A DNA stretch of 64,000 bases from Burkholderiales bacterium (GTDB lineage Bacteria; Pseudomonadota; Gammaproteobacteria; Burkholderiales; Burkholderiaceae_C): NCBI GenBank assembly GCA_017302655.1, contig JAFLDE010000004.1:33177-97176 (forward strand). The letters run 5' to 3'. Below, piece after piece: positions 1 to 8,219 of the stretch. Within the stretch, counting starts at the first letter, position 1. Every line of letters starts with the position of its first letter. The notes under the pieces were generated by a model. The model was not told the DNA's origin. It was given only the letters and a program-made list of their open reading frames with translations, and did not search any database. The position numbers and the translations under genes are program-made.

Positions 1-102
1 GAGCGCACAGACCAGACCGAGGATGGCGAATGCCTGGATGGCCAGTCCTAGGCTCAGGCTTCTTGAAAGCGATTGACCCTGTGCCGCGATGGCTGCGCTC
101 AT
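1..102 (-). CDS. Sensor histidine kinase, N-terminal fragment (runs off window)
   Basis: Only the first 34 codons are present: an ATG at 102 reading leftwards with no stop before base 1. The peptide starts MSAAIAAQGQSLSRSLSLG and continues into a hydrophobic stretch (LAIQAFAILGLVCAL), the expected first membrane segment of a sensor kinase. Its start overlaps the stop of the response regulator by 4 bp (ATGA), which is the usual arrangement of OmpR-type regulator/kinase pairs next to metal RND pumps. No catalytic domain lies in the window, so kinase identity is inferred from position and the membrane segment. Confidence 0.6.
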   Translation of the reverse strand, partial: MSAAIAAQGQSLSRSLSLGLAIQAFAILGLVCAL

Positions 103-791
103 GGTTCGCGCGCCTCCAGCACATAGCCCATCCCCCGCGCGGTATGCAGCAGCGGCCGATCAAAAGGTACGTCCAGCTTGCCGCGCAGTCGTCGAACGGC
201 AACCTCAACGACGTTGGTTTCGCTGTCGAAGTTCATATCCCAAACCAGAGAGGCAATCTCGGTCCGGCTCAGAACCTCGCCCTGACGTCGCATCAGCAGG
301 GTAAGGAGGTTGAACTCCTTGGCCGTCAGCTCGATGCGTCGTCCCTGGCGCACGACCTTTCGCCTCAACAGATCCAGCTCTAGATCGGCGAGCTTGAGGG
401 TCGTCCCGGCGCCGACATGCGCTTCCTCGGCATGTGGGCGCCTGCGCAGCAGCGCCTGAATGCGTGCCAGGAGCTCGGGAAACGCGAAGGGCTTGAGCAA
501 GTAGTCGTCTGCACCAGCCTGCAAGCCGGTGACACGATCATCGACATCGGCACGCGCCGTCAGCATCAGAACCGGCGTGTGATGGGTGCCGCGAAAAGCC
601 TTGAGGAAGGCGATGCCGTCGATGCCGGGCAGCATGCGGTCCAGCACGACCAGGTCGTGAGCGTTCGTCGTAGCCGCATGCAGGCCGTCGACGCCGTTGT
701 GAGCGATCTCCACCGTGTAACCTGCCTCGGTCAGGCCCTGCCGGATGTAGTTCGCCAGCCTCCGCTCGTCTTCAACTACCAGGATCTTCAT
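99..791 (-). CDS. OmpR-family response regulator, heavy-metal type (CzcR/CusR/CopR-like)
   Basis: A 230-residue regulator. The receiver domain spans residues 1-115 with the acidic pair E7/D8, phospho-acceptor D51 in VVLDRMLPG, T78 and K100 in LLKPF. A winged-helix DNA-binding domain follows at about 130-226 (LTAKEFNLLTLLMRR, then VRRLRGKLDVPF and the C-terminal ARGMGYVLE). This is the CusR/CopR/CzcR pattern. It is the seventh gene of the minus-strand efflux cluster and is translationally coupled to the kinase, so it probably controls the cluster in response to periplasmic metal. The inducing metal cannot be read from the sequence. Confidence 0.9.
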   Translation of the reverse strand: MKILVVEDERRLANYIRQGLTEAGYTVEIAHNGVDGLHAATTNAHDLVVLDRMLPGIDGIAFLKAFRGTHHTPVLMLTARADVDDRVTGLQAGADDYLLKPFAFPELLARIQALLRRRPHAEEAHVGAGTTLKLADLELDLLRRKVVRQGRRIELTAKEFNLLTLLMRRQGEVLSRTEIASLVWDMNFDSETNVVEVAVRRLRGKLDVPFDRPLLHTARGMGYVLEAREP

Positions 792-833
792 GTTGGCGGC
801 GGGATGCGGACATCGCGTTGTGCCACCGTTTTG

Positions 834-1160
834 TCAAGCATCGCGAGCCAGTTCGCAGCTATTGACGTTGAGCAGCACCTTGGACTGCGGCTCAGGGGCC
901 TGCTTCGCCGGCATCGGGATGTACTTCCAGCGGGTCTGACCACTGGCACGGTAACTCACTGACACGTACTTGTCGCCAGGTCCCGCGCGTTTGCCACAGG
1001 CCGGGCGCTGGTACCAGCGCAACTCATCGTTGATGCTGCTGACCACACCCTTGCGCCAGCCGTCTTCCCAGGTGCGTCCGCCACTAAACGGTCGGCTGCT
1101 TGCGCAGCCTGCTAGCGTGATGACCGCCATGAGGGCGGCGAAGGAACTGGTAAGGCGCAT
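834..1160 (-). CDS. Small lipoprotein of the metal-efflux cluster
   Basis: About 108 residues from the ATG at 1160, chosen because GAGGAG lies a few bases upstream and because the protein then starts directly with a lipoprotein signal peptide (MRLTSSFAALMAVITLAGC). The lipobox LAGC predicts lipidation of the Cys; the next residues (ASSRP) do not suggest inner-membrane retention. The mature part has two Cys (RPACGKR, NSCELA) and no family I recognise. It lies between the response regulator and the His-rich periplasmic protein in one orientation, so an accessory role in metal handling is inferred from position only. Confidence 0.7.
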   Translation of the reverse strand: MRLTSSFAALMAVITLAGCASSRPFSGGRTWEDGWRKGVVSSINDELRWYQRPACGKRAGPGDKYVSVSYRASGQTRWKYIPMPAKQAPEPQSKVLLNVNSCELARDA

Positions 1161-1200
1161 GACGGGCTCCTCAAAGAAGGGGGCCGGAGCCCCCGTCAAC

Positions 1201-1584
1201 TCACTTCAGCGTGAAGCGGACATTGGCCGGCTTCTTGCCGGCCAGGGTTACGGTGGCGACCAGCTTGGTGCCAGGACCGAGCTTGAACGGACCTTCGGCT
1301 TCCAACCTGTCATCGCCGGCTGGCTTCAACACGGCCTCGGTCTTGTCTTTGCCGCTGAGCAGCGTCAGCTTGCCGCTGGCGCCTGCCGTCTTGGCCGCCT
1401 TGCCGTGATCGCGCACGTGCAAGACGATGCGCTCGGGCTTGGCCACCAGCTCCCAGTCCATGTCGCTGGCTTCCATCACGATGCCGCCATGCAGCGGCTT
1501 GTGCTCATGGGCTTCGCCGTGGGCCCAAGTGCTGCTGGCCAGAATCAGAGCTGCGACAGCGGTGAGGGTCTTCATGTTCTTCAT
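1201..1584 (-). CDS. Small exported His-rich protein of the metal-efflux cluster
   Basis: 127 residues from the ATG at 1584, which follows AAGGAA at good spacing; a longer in-frame start would run into the pump gene. The signal peptide ends around ASSTWA and the mature N-terminus is rich in His and acidic residues (HGEAHEHKPLHGG), a likely metal ligand patch. The remainder looks like a beta-rich domain resembling that of the 5857-6399 protein (ELV...IVLHV compared with ELVGV...ITLYL). It lies 34 bp downstream of the RND pump gene. Periplasmic metal binding or delivery to the pump is an inference. Confidence 0.7.
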   Translation of the reverse strand: MKNMKTLTAVAALILASSTWAHGEAHEHKPLHGGIVMEASDMDWELVAKPERIVLHVRDHGKAAKTAGASGKLTLLSGKDKTEAVLKPAGDDRLEAEGPFKLGPGTKLVATVTLAGKKPANVRFTLK

Positions 1585-1618
1585 GCGAGTTCCTTTCGGG
1601 GTTAGGGAAAGCGGTGGG

Positions 1619-4600
1619 TCAGAAAGCGTCGGCATGGCGGTCGTTCATCAGTCGCTCGATGTCGCGGCGCCCGAACAACCAGACCAGGGCCGGGGTAAGG
1701 AAGGTGTCCAGCAGGGTCGAGCTGATCAGGCCGGCAAAGATCACCACGGCCACCGGATGCAGAATTTCCGTCCCCGGGCGCTCGGCCTCGAAGAGCAGCG
1801 GCGCCAGCGCAAAAGCCGTTACCAGGGCGGTCATCAGCACAGGGCTGAGGCGTTCCAGCGAGCCGCGCAGCAGCATCTTGTGGTCGAAGGATTCGCCCTC
1901 GAAGCGCATCAGATTGATGTAATGACTGACCTTGAGGATGCCGTTGCGCACCGAGATACCGGCCAGGGTGATGAAGCCCACCAAGGCGGCAACCGATAGC
2001 GGCTGCCCGGCGAGTGCAAGACCCAGCACCGCACCGACCAAGGCCAGCGGGATGTTGGCCATGATCAGGAGCGCCAAGCGTGTGCTCTGGTAGCGGCTGA
2101 ACAGCACGACGAACATCAGCAGGGCGGACACGATGGATAGCAGGCCGACCAAGCGAGAGGCCTCCTCCTGCGCCTGGAACTGCCCGCCGAGGGTGACGAA
2201 GTAGCCCTCGGGCATCTTGGTGTCGGCAACGACCGCACGGATGTCCGCGACGATCTCTGACAGCGCTCGTCCTTGGGCGTTTGCCGACAACACGATGCGC
2301 CGCTTTCCGTCGTCGCGGCTGACCTGGTTAGGGCCGTCGCCTTCTTCGATCTGCGCCAGCTTGGACAGCGGCACCGCACCCTTGGGTGTCTCGATGAGCA
2401 CCTTGGAGAGCCCGTCGGCCGAGCGTGCCGATTCCGGCAGGCGCATCACCAGCGCGAAGCGCCTGCCGCCTTCGACGATCTGGGTGATCTTCTCGCCCTC
2501 GACCAGGGACTGAAGGGTCTGAAGCAGCTGCGGTGCCGGCAGGCCATAGGCGGCCGCGGCGTCGTAGTCGACCAGCACCTTGATTTGCGGCGCCAGCACC
2601 TGCTTCTCGATCTCCAGGTCGGCGACGCCCGGAATGGCCGCCAGCTTGCTACGCAGCAAGTCGGCCTGACCGCGCAGGGTGTCGAGGTCCTCGCCGAAGA
2701 TCTTGATCGCGATCTGCGAGCGAACACCGGAGAGCATGTGGTCGATTCGATGCGAGATCGGCTGGCCGATAGCGACTGCAGCGGGCAGGTTGATCAGACG
2801 CTTGCGAATGTCGGCGTTGATCTCGTCCATGCTGCGGGTGATCTCACCGGCTGGCTTGAGACCGACGTCGAGCTCGCTGACGTGAACACCCTCGGCATGC
2901 TCGTCGAGTTCTGCACGGCCGCTGCGCCGGCCGACATGGGTGACTTCGGGAACCTGCTTGACCAATACCTCGGCTTGGCGCGCGACCGCCGAAGACTCTG
3001 CGAGGGTGACACCGGGATTGAGCCGAAGGCCGATCAGCAGCGTGCCTTCGTTGAACGGTGGCAAGAAGGTAGTCGGAAAGAACGGCACCGCCGCCGCAGC
3101 AGCAAGCACTGTGACTACACCGGCGGCTAGCGCGGCGCGCGGGCGATTGAGCACCGCCTGCAGCGACTTCTCGTAGCGGGTCTTCAGCCAGCTCAGCAGC
3201 TTGGTGTCGCCGTGGTCCAGCGATTTCATGCGTGGCAGCAGGTAGGCGCTGAGCACCGGCGTCACCGTCACCGAAACGACCAGACTGGCGAGGGTCGAGA
3301 CGATGAAGGCAATGCCCAAGGGCACGAATAACCGACCCTCCATGCCCGGTAGCGCGAACAGCGGCACGAAGACCAGCACGATGATGACCGTGGCGTAGAG
3401 GATGGCCGAGCGCACCTCCATGGTGGCCATCGCAACCACTTCGAGCGGATTGAGTCGGTGGTCGTGGTGCTTGGCGCGATCCTCCTTGAGCCGTCGCATG
3501 ACGTTCTCGATGCCGACTACCGCGTCGTCTACCAGGCCGCCGATAGCAATGGCCAGACCGCCCAGGGTCATGGTGTTGATCGACAGGCCAAAGTACTTGA
3601 AGACCAGGGCCGTGATGAAGATCGACACCGGGATGGCCACCAAGGCGATGACCGTCGTGCGCAGATTCCCAAGGAACACCAGCAGAATCACTGCCACGAA
3701 GATCGACGCGCCGATCAGCTTGCCCTGCAGCGTGGTGATCGACGCCTCGATGAAGCTGGCCTGTCGGAACGTGACCTGGGGCTTCTCCATTCCGGTCGGC
3801 AGCGAAGCCTTCATTTCCTCCAAGGCCGTCTCGATCGAGCGGGTCAACGCGATGGTGTCTGCCGTGGGCTGCTTCTGGATTCCGAGGATGACCGCCGGTT
3901 TGCCTTCGAAGCCGGCGTCGCCGCGCTTCACGGCGGCAGCGAACCGTACCTCAGCCAGCTGTCGCAGCAGGATGCTCTGGCCGTTGCGCACGCCGACCGC
4001 CAGGTTCTTCAAAGCGTCCAGGCTGGACGTTCGACCGAGGTGGCGGATCAAGTACTCGCGACCGTTTTGTTCCAGGAAGCCGCCCGAGGTGTTCGAGGCG
4101 AAGCCTTTGATTGCCGCCTCCAGTTGCTCATGCGTGACGCCGAACTGCGCCATGCGCGCGGGATCGGGTTGCACCTGGAATTGGCGAACCTCGCCGCCTA
4201 TCGGGATGACCTGCGCCACGCCGGGGATGGCCATCAGGCGCGGACGCAGTACCCAGTCGCCGTACTCGCGCACTGCCATCGCGGAAATCTTGTTGGGATC
4301 GATCGGGATCGCGATCTGCAGGATCTCGCCCATGATGGAGCTGATTGGCCCCATTCGCGGCACGACGCCCTCAGGCAGGCCCTCCTCCATGCTGGAGAGT
4401 CGCTCTGAGACCATTTGCCGGGCGCGGAAGATCTCCGTGCTCCAGTCGAAGGTGACGTAGAGGAAGGACAGGCCGGCGCTGGAGGTGGAGCGAACTGACT
4501 CCACGCCGGGCAGGCCGTTCATCGTCGTTTCCAGCGGGAAGCTGATCAGCTGCTCGACCTCCTCAGCAGCCATGCCGCCCGCCTCGGTCATGATCGTGAC

Positions 4601-4738
4601 GGTCGGCTTGTTGAGGTCTGGGAACACATCCACTGGGGTGCGCGACAGGGTATAGGCGCCGTAGAAAACCAGCACCGCGGAGGCGATCAGGACGAGCAGA
4701 CGGTTGGCCAGGCTGCTCTGCAATAGCCACTTGAACAT
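1619..4738 (-). CDS. Heavy-metal efflux RND pump (HME-RND, CzcA-like)
   Basis: 1039 residues, full length for HME-RND inner-membrane proton/metal antiporters. An N-terminal membrane helix (LLQSSLANRLLVLIASAVLVF) is followed by a large porter domain, TM helices from about 340, a second periplasmic loop and the C-terminal TM block. The TM4 signature reads GGLAIAIGGLVDDAVV then IENVMRRL. Canonical CzcA has a DFG...VDGAVV motif and CusA has VDAAIV, so this pump belongs to the HME3-like group whose metal is poorly defined. It lies 9 bp after the adaptor gene, so the two are surely cotranscribed. Calling it CzcA would overstate its specificity. Confidence 0.93.
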   Translation of the reverse strand: MFKWLLQSSLANRLLVLIASAVLVFYGAYTLSRTPVDVFPDLNKPTVTIMTEAGGMAAEEVEQLISFPLETTMNGLPGVESVRSTSSAGLSFLYVTFDWSTEIFRARQMVSERLSSMEEGLPEGVVPRMGPISSIMGEILQIAIPIDPNKISAMAVREYGDWVLRPRLMAIPGVAQVIPIGGEVRQFQVQPDPARMAQFGVTHEQLEAAIKGFASNTSGGFLEQNGREYLIRHLGRTSSLDALKNLAVGVRNGQSILLRQLAEVRFAAAVKRGDAGFEGKPAVILGIQKQPTADTIALTRSIETALEEMKASLPTGMEKPQVTFRQASFIEASITTLQGKLIGASIFVAVILLVFLGNLRTTVIALVAIPVSIFITALVFKYFGLSINTMTLGGLAIAIGGLVDDAVVGIENVMRRLKEDRAKHHDHRLNPLEVVAMATMEVRSAILYATVIIVLVFVPLFALPGMEGRLFVPLGIAFIVSTLASLVVSVTVTPVLSAYLLPRMKSLDHGDTKLLSWLKTRYEKSLQAVLNRPRAALAAGVVTVLAAAAAVPFFPTTFLPPFNEGTLLIGLRLNPGVTLAESSAVARQAEVLVKQVPEVTHVGRRSGRAELDEHAEGVHVSELDVGLKPAGEITRSMDEINADIRKRLINLPAAVAIGQPISHRIDHMLSGVRSQIAIKIFGEDLDTLRGQADLLRSKLAAIPGVADLEIEKQVLAPQIKVLVDYDAAAAYGLPAPQLLQTLQSLVEGEKITQIVEGGRRFALVMRLPESARSADGLSKVLIETPKGAVPLSKLAQIEEGDGPNQVSRDDGKRRIVLSANAQGRALSEIVADIRAVVADTKMPEGYFVTLGGQFQAQEEASRLVGLLSIVSALLMFVVLFSRYQSTRLALLIMANIPLALVGAVLGLALAGQPLSVAALVGFITLAGISVRNGILKVSHYINLMRFEGESFDHKMLLRGSLERLSPVLMTALVTAFALAPLLFEAERPGTEILHPVAVVIFAGLISSTLLDTFLTPALVWLFGRRDIERLMNDRHADAF

Positions 4739-4747
4739 GGTGGCTCC

Positions 4748-5860
4748 TCAGCGGATCTGGTTGACGAGGGTCGCGCCCTCAACGACCACCAACTCGCCGT
4801 CCTGCAGTCCATGGGTGACGGCAACGCTGCTGCCATCCAGCGGCGTGGCCTGCACTACCTTGGGAACGAAGCGCTCCGGGGCCGCCTTGACCCAGACGAT
4901 GGTCTGGTTGGCTGGGTTCTTGGCCAGTGCAGCGGCGGGAACCGCCAGCGCTTCGACGCTGCTTCGGGTCTGCACCACGACCTTGGTGGGCTGGCCCACC
5001 GCCAACTGCATCTTGCTGTCCACCAGTGCAAACTGCAGCGGCAGGGCTTGGTCGCGCAGGCTGCCAGCAGCACCCAGGAAGCTCAGCGCTTGCCGCTGGC
5101 CGCTGCCGGCCAAGTAGGCCTTGCCGACATCTCGCGCCAGCTCAGTGTCGTAGGCTAGCGCCTCGACCCGCAGCCGCTTAGGGTCGACCACCTCGAACAC
5201 TAGGTCGCGCGCATCGACGACCTGGCCGGCCAGCGCATTGGCGGATGCGATGACACCGGCGACCGGCGAAACCAGCGCTTCGCGGCCGCTGAGACCGGCA
5301 CCCAATGCCTTGATGCGCTCGCGGTGGCTGGCCAGCTCGCTCTGGGCCGCCTCGATCTCACGACGCGGCACCGTGTCGGACAGCTCCTGCAGGCGAGCCA
5401 GGCGCTTCTCGGCCAGGCCGAGGCTGGCGCGAAGCTCGGCGATCTGCGCGGCCTGGCCCGAGCGTTCCAGCGCGCCGGCAACCGGCTCCACATAGGCCAG
5501 TACCTGACCGCGACTGACCCTTTGCCCGAGGGCTGGCAGACCATTGGGCGGCGCCAGCAGGCGGCCGGCCTGCGTCGCCTGCACCTTGCCGCCGGCATTG
5601 GGATCCATGATGACCATACCCTGCAACTCGAAGGCGCGTGGCAGTGCGGCCTTGCTGACCGGCTGGGTGCGCACACCCATCTGGCGCTGCGCCGGCTTGG
5701 GCAGGAAGACCGAGCCATCGGGCTGCCGCTGCGGCCCACCGGCCGTCACCGGCGCGGCTTCATCGCCGTGGTCATGTCCAGGGCCAGCCCAAGCCGGAGC
5801 GAGGGAGAGCGCGATGGCCGAGGCCAGCAGGCTTGCGATTCGTTTCGGCGAGTTCTTCAT
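4748..5860 (-). CDS. RND periplasmic adaptor subunit (HlyD/CzcB-like)
   Basis: About 370 residues from the ATG at 5860, which overlaps the preceding stop as ATGA. The signal peptide (KRIASLLASAIALSLAPAWA) is followed by a metal-ligand-like start GPGHDHGDEAAP. Then come a lipoyl/barrel-sandwich half (about 80-130), an alpha-hairpin with coiled-coil character (LRASLGLAEKRLARLQEL to ELASHRERIKALG), the second lipoyl half (ALVSPVAGVIA) and beta-barrel/membrane-proximal domains. It bridges pump and outer-membrane channel. The Ig-like N-terminal domain seen in some CzcB proteins is absent here and appears to be supplied by the separate upstream gene. Confidence 0.92.
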   Translation of the reverse strand: MKNSPKRIASLLASAIALSLAPAWAGPGHDHGDEAAPVTAGGPQRQPDGSVFLPKPAQRQMGVRTQPVSKAALPRAFELQGMVIMDPNAGGKVQATQAGRLLAPPNGLPALGQRVSRGQVLAYVEPVAGALERSGQAAQIAELRASLGLAEKRLARLQELSDTVPRREIEAAQSELASHRERIKALGAGLSGREALVSPVAGVIASANALAGQVVDARDLVFEVVDPKRLRVEALAYDTELARDVGKAYLAGSGQRQALSFLGAAGSLRDQALPLQFALVDSKMQLAVGQPTKVVVQTRSSVEALAVPAAALAKNPANQTIVWVKAAPERFVPKVVQATPLDGSSVAVTHGLQDGELVVVEGATLVNQIR

Positions 5861-6399
5861 GCTGCTTTCCCAAACTGAGACTTCTTCTTGCGGCGGCTCC
5901 AAAGGACGACAGCGCCGAACACGACGGGGCCAGCAACGATTGCAGGTGCAAGAGCCACCCAGTTGCGGCGATGGACATGGGGCTCCTCACCAGCCTCGCC
6001 ATGCAAATCCAGCTCGCCGGCAAGCAGGTCGGCATCGCTCTCGGTGCTCACCGTTGCGGTGATGGGTATCACGCCGGGCTTTGGCGCTTGCGGCAGTTCA
6101 ACGCGGAAGCTGCCGTCTGGCTGGGCGACTGCCTGCAGCTTGGTGCCGGCGAATTCGATCTCCAGTTGGGCCTTGGTGACCGGCACATTGCTGGCTGCTT
6201 GGTCCAGGTAGAGGGTGATGGTTTTGCCATCGAGAACACCGACGAGCTCGAAGCTATCGGACTGGGCGACGAAGCGTGGCAGCGACGGGCCGCTGGCCGT
6301 TGGTGCCTCATCGCCGTGGTCGTGGCCGGGACCGGCCCACACGGGACCAAGCAAGGCACTGCCAAACAGCAGCGCGGGGAGGAGATGTTTGAGTTTCAT
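5857..6399 (-). CDS. Membrane-anchored His-rich protein, CzcB N-terminal-domain-like
   Basis: 180 residues. A signal peptide ends at VWA and leads to GPGHDHGDEAPTASG, almost the same as the mature start of the adjacent adaptor. A beta-rich domain follows (FELVGVLDGKTITLYLDQA ... GVIPITATV), then another His patch (LHGEAGEEPHVHRR), a single TM helix (WVALAPAIVAGPVVFGAVVLW) and a basic tail RRKKK. Topology is periplasmic with a C-terminal inner-membrane anchor. The domain resembles the N-terminal extension of some CzcB adaptors, so this looks like that domain as a stand-alone protein. ATGA overlap with the adaptor gene implies matched expression. Confidence 0.8.
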   Translation of the reverse strand: MKLKHLLPALLFGSALLGPVWAGPGHDHGDEAPTASGPSLPRFVAQSDSFELVGVLDGKTITLYLDQAASNVPVTKAQLEIEFAGTKLQAVAQPDGSFRVELPQAPKPGVIPITATVSTESDADLLAGELDLHGEAGEEPHVHRRNWVALAPAIVAGPVVFGAVVLWSRRKKKSQFGKAA

Positions 6400-6417
6400 G
6401 AGATGAATCGCTAGGGC

Positions 6418-7698
6418 TTAGGGCTGACCTGGCAGCAGGCCCAAGGCCTGGCGCAGGGTGGCGATTGCGTGATGGACTTCGATCCGGGCGCGGGCCTGCT
6501 CGCGCTGGGCCGTGGCGGCTTCGAGCTCGACGCGCAGTCGGGTGGGCAGATCGGTTTCGCCCAGTCGGAACGATTTGTCGAAGAAGCTGCGGCTTTCCTC
6601 GGCAAGGCGGGCGCGCTCACTGGATGTGGCCAGGACCGTGCGCGCTGCGCTCAGGGCAGCTCGGGCACTGCGCACGGAGGCCTGCAGGCGCTCCTGCTCG
6701 CGCTCTGCAGCCACTTCGGCTTCGATCTGCTCTGCACCTGCATTGGCGATCGCGGCACGATGCTTGTCGCTGCTGCCGAGTGGGAAGCGCAGGCCGATGG
6801 TTACCGACCCGCTGTTCGCCTCCCCGCGTGCAGCTCGCTCGCGGGTTTGCAGCAGCGTCAGCTCAGGATTGCCTCGCGATTGCACCCGAGCGAGAGCTGC
6901 CGCGCTCTTGGCCGCCAATGACTTGGCTTGTAGGGACTGCAGTTGCGGATGAGGTAGGCCAGCGGCGTCAGACGCGGGCTCGGCCTCAGCGTCCTCCGCC
7001 ACCTGCAGCGGTGCATCCAGCGCCACGCCAAGAAGAGCGCGCAAGGACTGCTCGCTCGCCAGGGCCTTTGCCCGCAGCTGCGCGTACTCCCCTTGTGCGG
7101 TGGCTGCCGCGCCGTCTGCCTGGTGCTGGTCGGCTTTGGACAGCTCGCCGGCCTTGACGCGACGGGCGACGTCGGCCGACAGGCGCTGACTGGCCTGCCA
7201 GCGGGTATCCGCTGCGGCCAACTCTTCCTGGTCGCGGCGCAGGGTCCACCAAGCATCGCGCAGAATCTGTGCCAGGTGCCATTGCGCGAGCAGGGCCTGG
7301 GCGTCCGTGCCCCGGGCCAACGCGTCGGCGAGATCCTGCGTGCGCCGGCGCTCGCCAGGCAGCCATAGCGGCACGGCGACACCAAACTCCAGCTCGCGAG
7401 CACCCTGGCGGGCGTTGAACCGATCGCTGCGGACCGAGGCCTCCAGCGCCGCAGGCTCTGGCGTCCAGGCCTGCGCAGCCTGCCTGAGGGCTTGGCTGGC
7501 ATCGCGCCGCTGCGCTAGAGCGCGGGCTTCTGGTTGCCGCTCCCAGGCTTGAACAAAGGCCTGCTGAAGCGTGAGGGGCGACGAAGCCGTCGCCGAGGTT
7601 TGGGCGCGACTGGGCGCGCCTCCGAAAGCCAACGCGAGGACAGCTATGGCTGCCAGGATCAAGCGCGCAGGCGGTCGACTTTGAATAGACCGAGACAT
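6418..7698 (-). CDS. Outer-membrane channel of RND efflux system (TolC/CzcC family)
   Basis: 426 residues from the ATG at 7698, chosen for the upstream GGAG and because the protein then begins with a clean signal peptide (LILAAIAVLALAFGGAPSRA). The rest is the alpha-helical repeat structure of outer-membrane efflux proteins: heptad-rich, Ala/Arg/Gln-rich helices (LEFGVAVPLWLPGERRRTQ; VTIGLRFPLGSSDKHRAAI), with the paired beta-segments of each repeat visible. It completes the tripartite pump with the two following genes. It is separated from the upstream CzcI-like gene by about 118 bp holding two inverted repeats. Confidence 0.88.
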   Translation of the reverse strand: MSRSIQSRPPARLILAAIAVLALAFGGAPSRAQTSATASSPLTLQQAFVQAWERQPEARALAQRRDASQALRQAAQAWTPEPAALEASVRSDRFNARQGARELEFGVAVPLWLPGERRRTQDLADALARGTDAQALLAQWHLAQILRDAWWTLRRDQEELAAADTRWQASQRLSADVARRVKAGELSKADQHQADGAAATAQGEYAQLRAKALASEQSLRALLGVALDAPLQVAEDAEAEPASDAAGLPHPQLQSLQAKSLAAKSAAALARVQSRGNPELTLLQTRERAARGEANSGSVTIGLRFPLGSSDKHRAAIANAGAEQIEAEVAAEREQERLQASVRSARAALSAARTVLATSSERARLAEESRSFFDKSFRLGETDLPTRLRVELEAATAQREQARARIEVHHAIATLRQALGLLPGQP

Positions 7699-7748
7699 CC
7701 GATGCTCCGAAGTGGGAAAGAACCACGGGGAGATCGGCGCAGAGACCG

Positions 7749-7766
7749 TCACGGCAGTTGCCGTGA
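7749..7766. repeat. 18-bp palindrome upstream of the efflux operon
   Basis: Perfect inverted repeat with arms TCACGGCA and TGCCGTGA separated by 2 bp, 51 bp upstream of the outer-membrane-factor start. The 8-2-8 layout resembles the palindromic boxes bound by CusR/CopR-type regulators, although the base sequence differs from the TGACA-type cop box. It could be an operator for the cluster's own response regulator, or an RNA hairpin in the leader. Confidence 0.5.
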
Positions 7767-7806
7767 GCGCCCGGCTCGTCGCCTGGCGTGTCGTTAAGAG
7801 AAAGGT

Positions 7807-7827
7807 CCCTCGCCGATCAGGCGAGGG
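7807..7827 (-). terminator. Hairpin overlapping the CzcI-like stop codon
   Basis: Perfect 8-bp arms CCCTCGCC and GGCGAGGG around a 5-nt loop. The stop codon of the CzcI-like gene (7817-7819) lies in the loop. On the minus strand the stem is followed by ACCTTTCT, only a weak U-tract. A leaky terminator or attenuator between the CzcI-like gene and the pump genes is a reasonable reading. Confidence 0.5.
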
Positions 7828-8185
7828 TTTGCCACTGAGGCCGCTCGGGCCTGGGTTGGATCAGCAGCAAACGCCGCGCGACGTGTTCATCGATCCAGCG
7901 CGTGTCTGCTCCGTCGGCAACGAGACTGACAGTTGCCACTGGAATGGGGGTCAAGTGCCCATGGCAGTGGTTGCCGCAATCAGCGTCGTATCCCGCTTCG
8001 AAAATGATCCTCGAGTCAGGCTCCGACTCGTCGGCCGTCGTCACATCGCTCTGGGCATGTGTCTTGGAATGCAGCACATGCTCATCGAACGATTCGTGCT
8101 CATCACCGCAATAAGCGCCGATGGCTGCCCAGCTGAACTGGATCGGCAGCAGGGCGATCAGCAAGATGAGCAACCAGCGATTCAT
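7817..8185 (-). CDS. CzcI-like metal-resistance regulatory/periplasmic protein
   Basis: 122 residues with the N-terminal hallmark of the CzcI family: a short hydrophobic lead LLILLIALLPIQFSWAA followed by an early Cys and His/acidic residues (AYCGDEHES). Further possible ligands are DADCGNHCHGH in the middle and scattered His. In Cupriavidus, CzcI precedes czcCBA and modulates its expression, and the position here is the same. The gene starts 34 bp after the transglutaminase-like gene on the same strand, so both may be read from the MerR-type promoter further upstream. Its biochemical role is not settled even in the reference organism. Confidence 0.75.
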   Translation of the reverse strand: MNRWLLILLIALLPIQFSWAAIGAYCGDEHESFDEHVLHSKTHAQSDVTTADESEPDSRIIFEAGYDADCGNHCHGHLTPIPVATVSLVADGADTRWIDEHVARRLLLIQPRPERPQWQTLA

Positions 8186-8219
8186 GACGACAGTCTAACC
8201 AGAGTGATTTATCCAAGAC

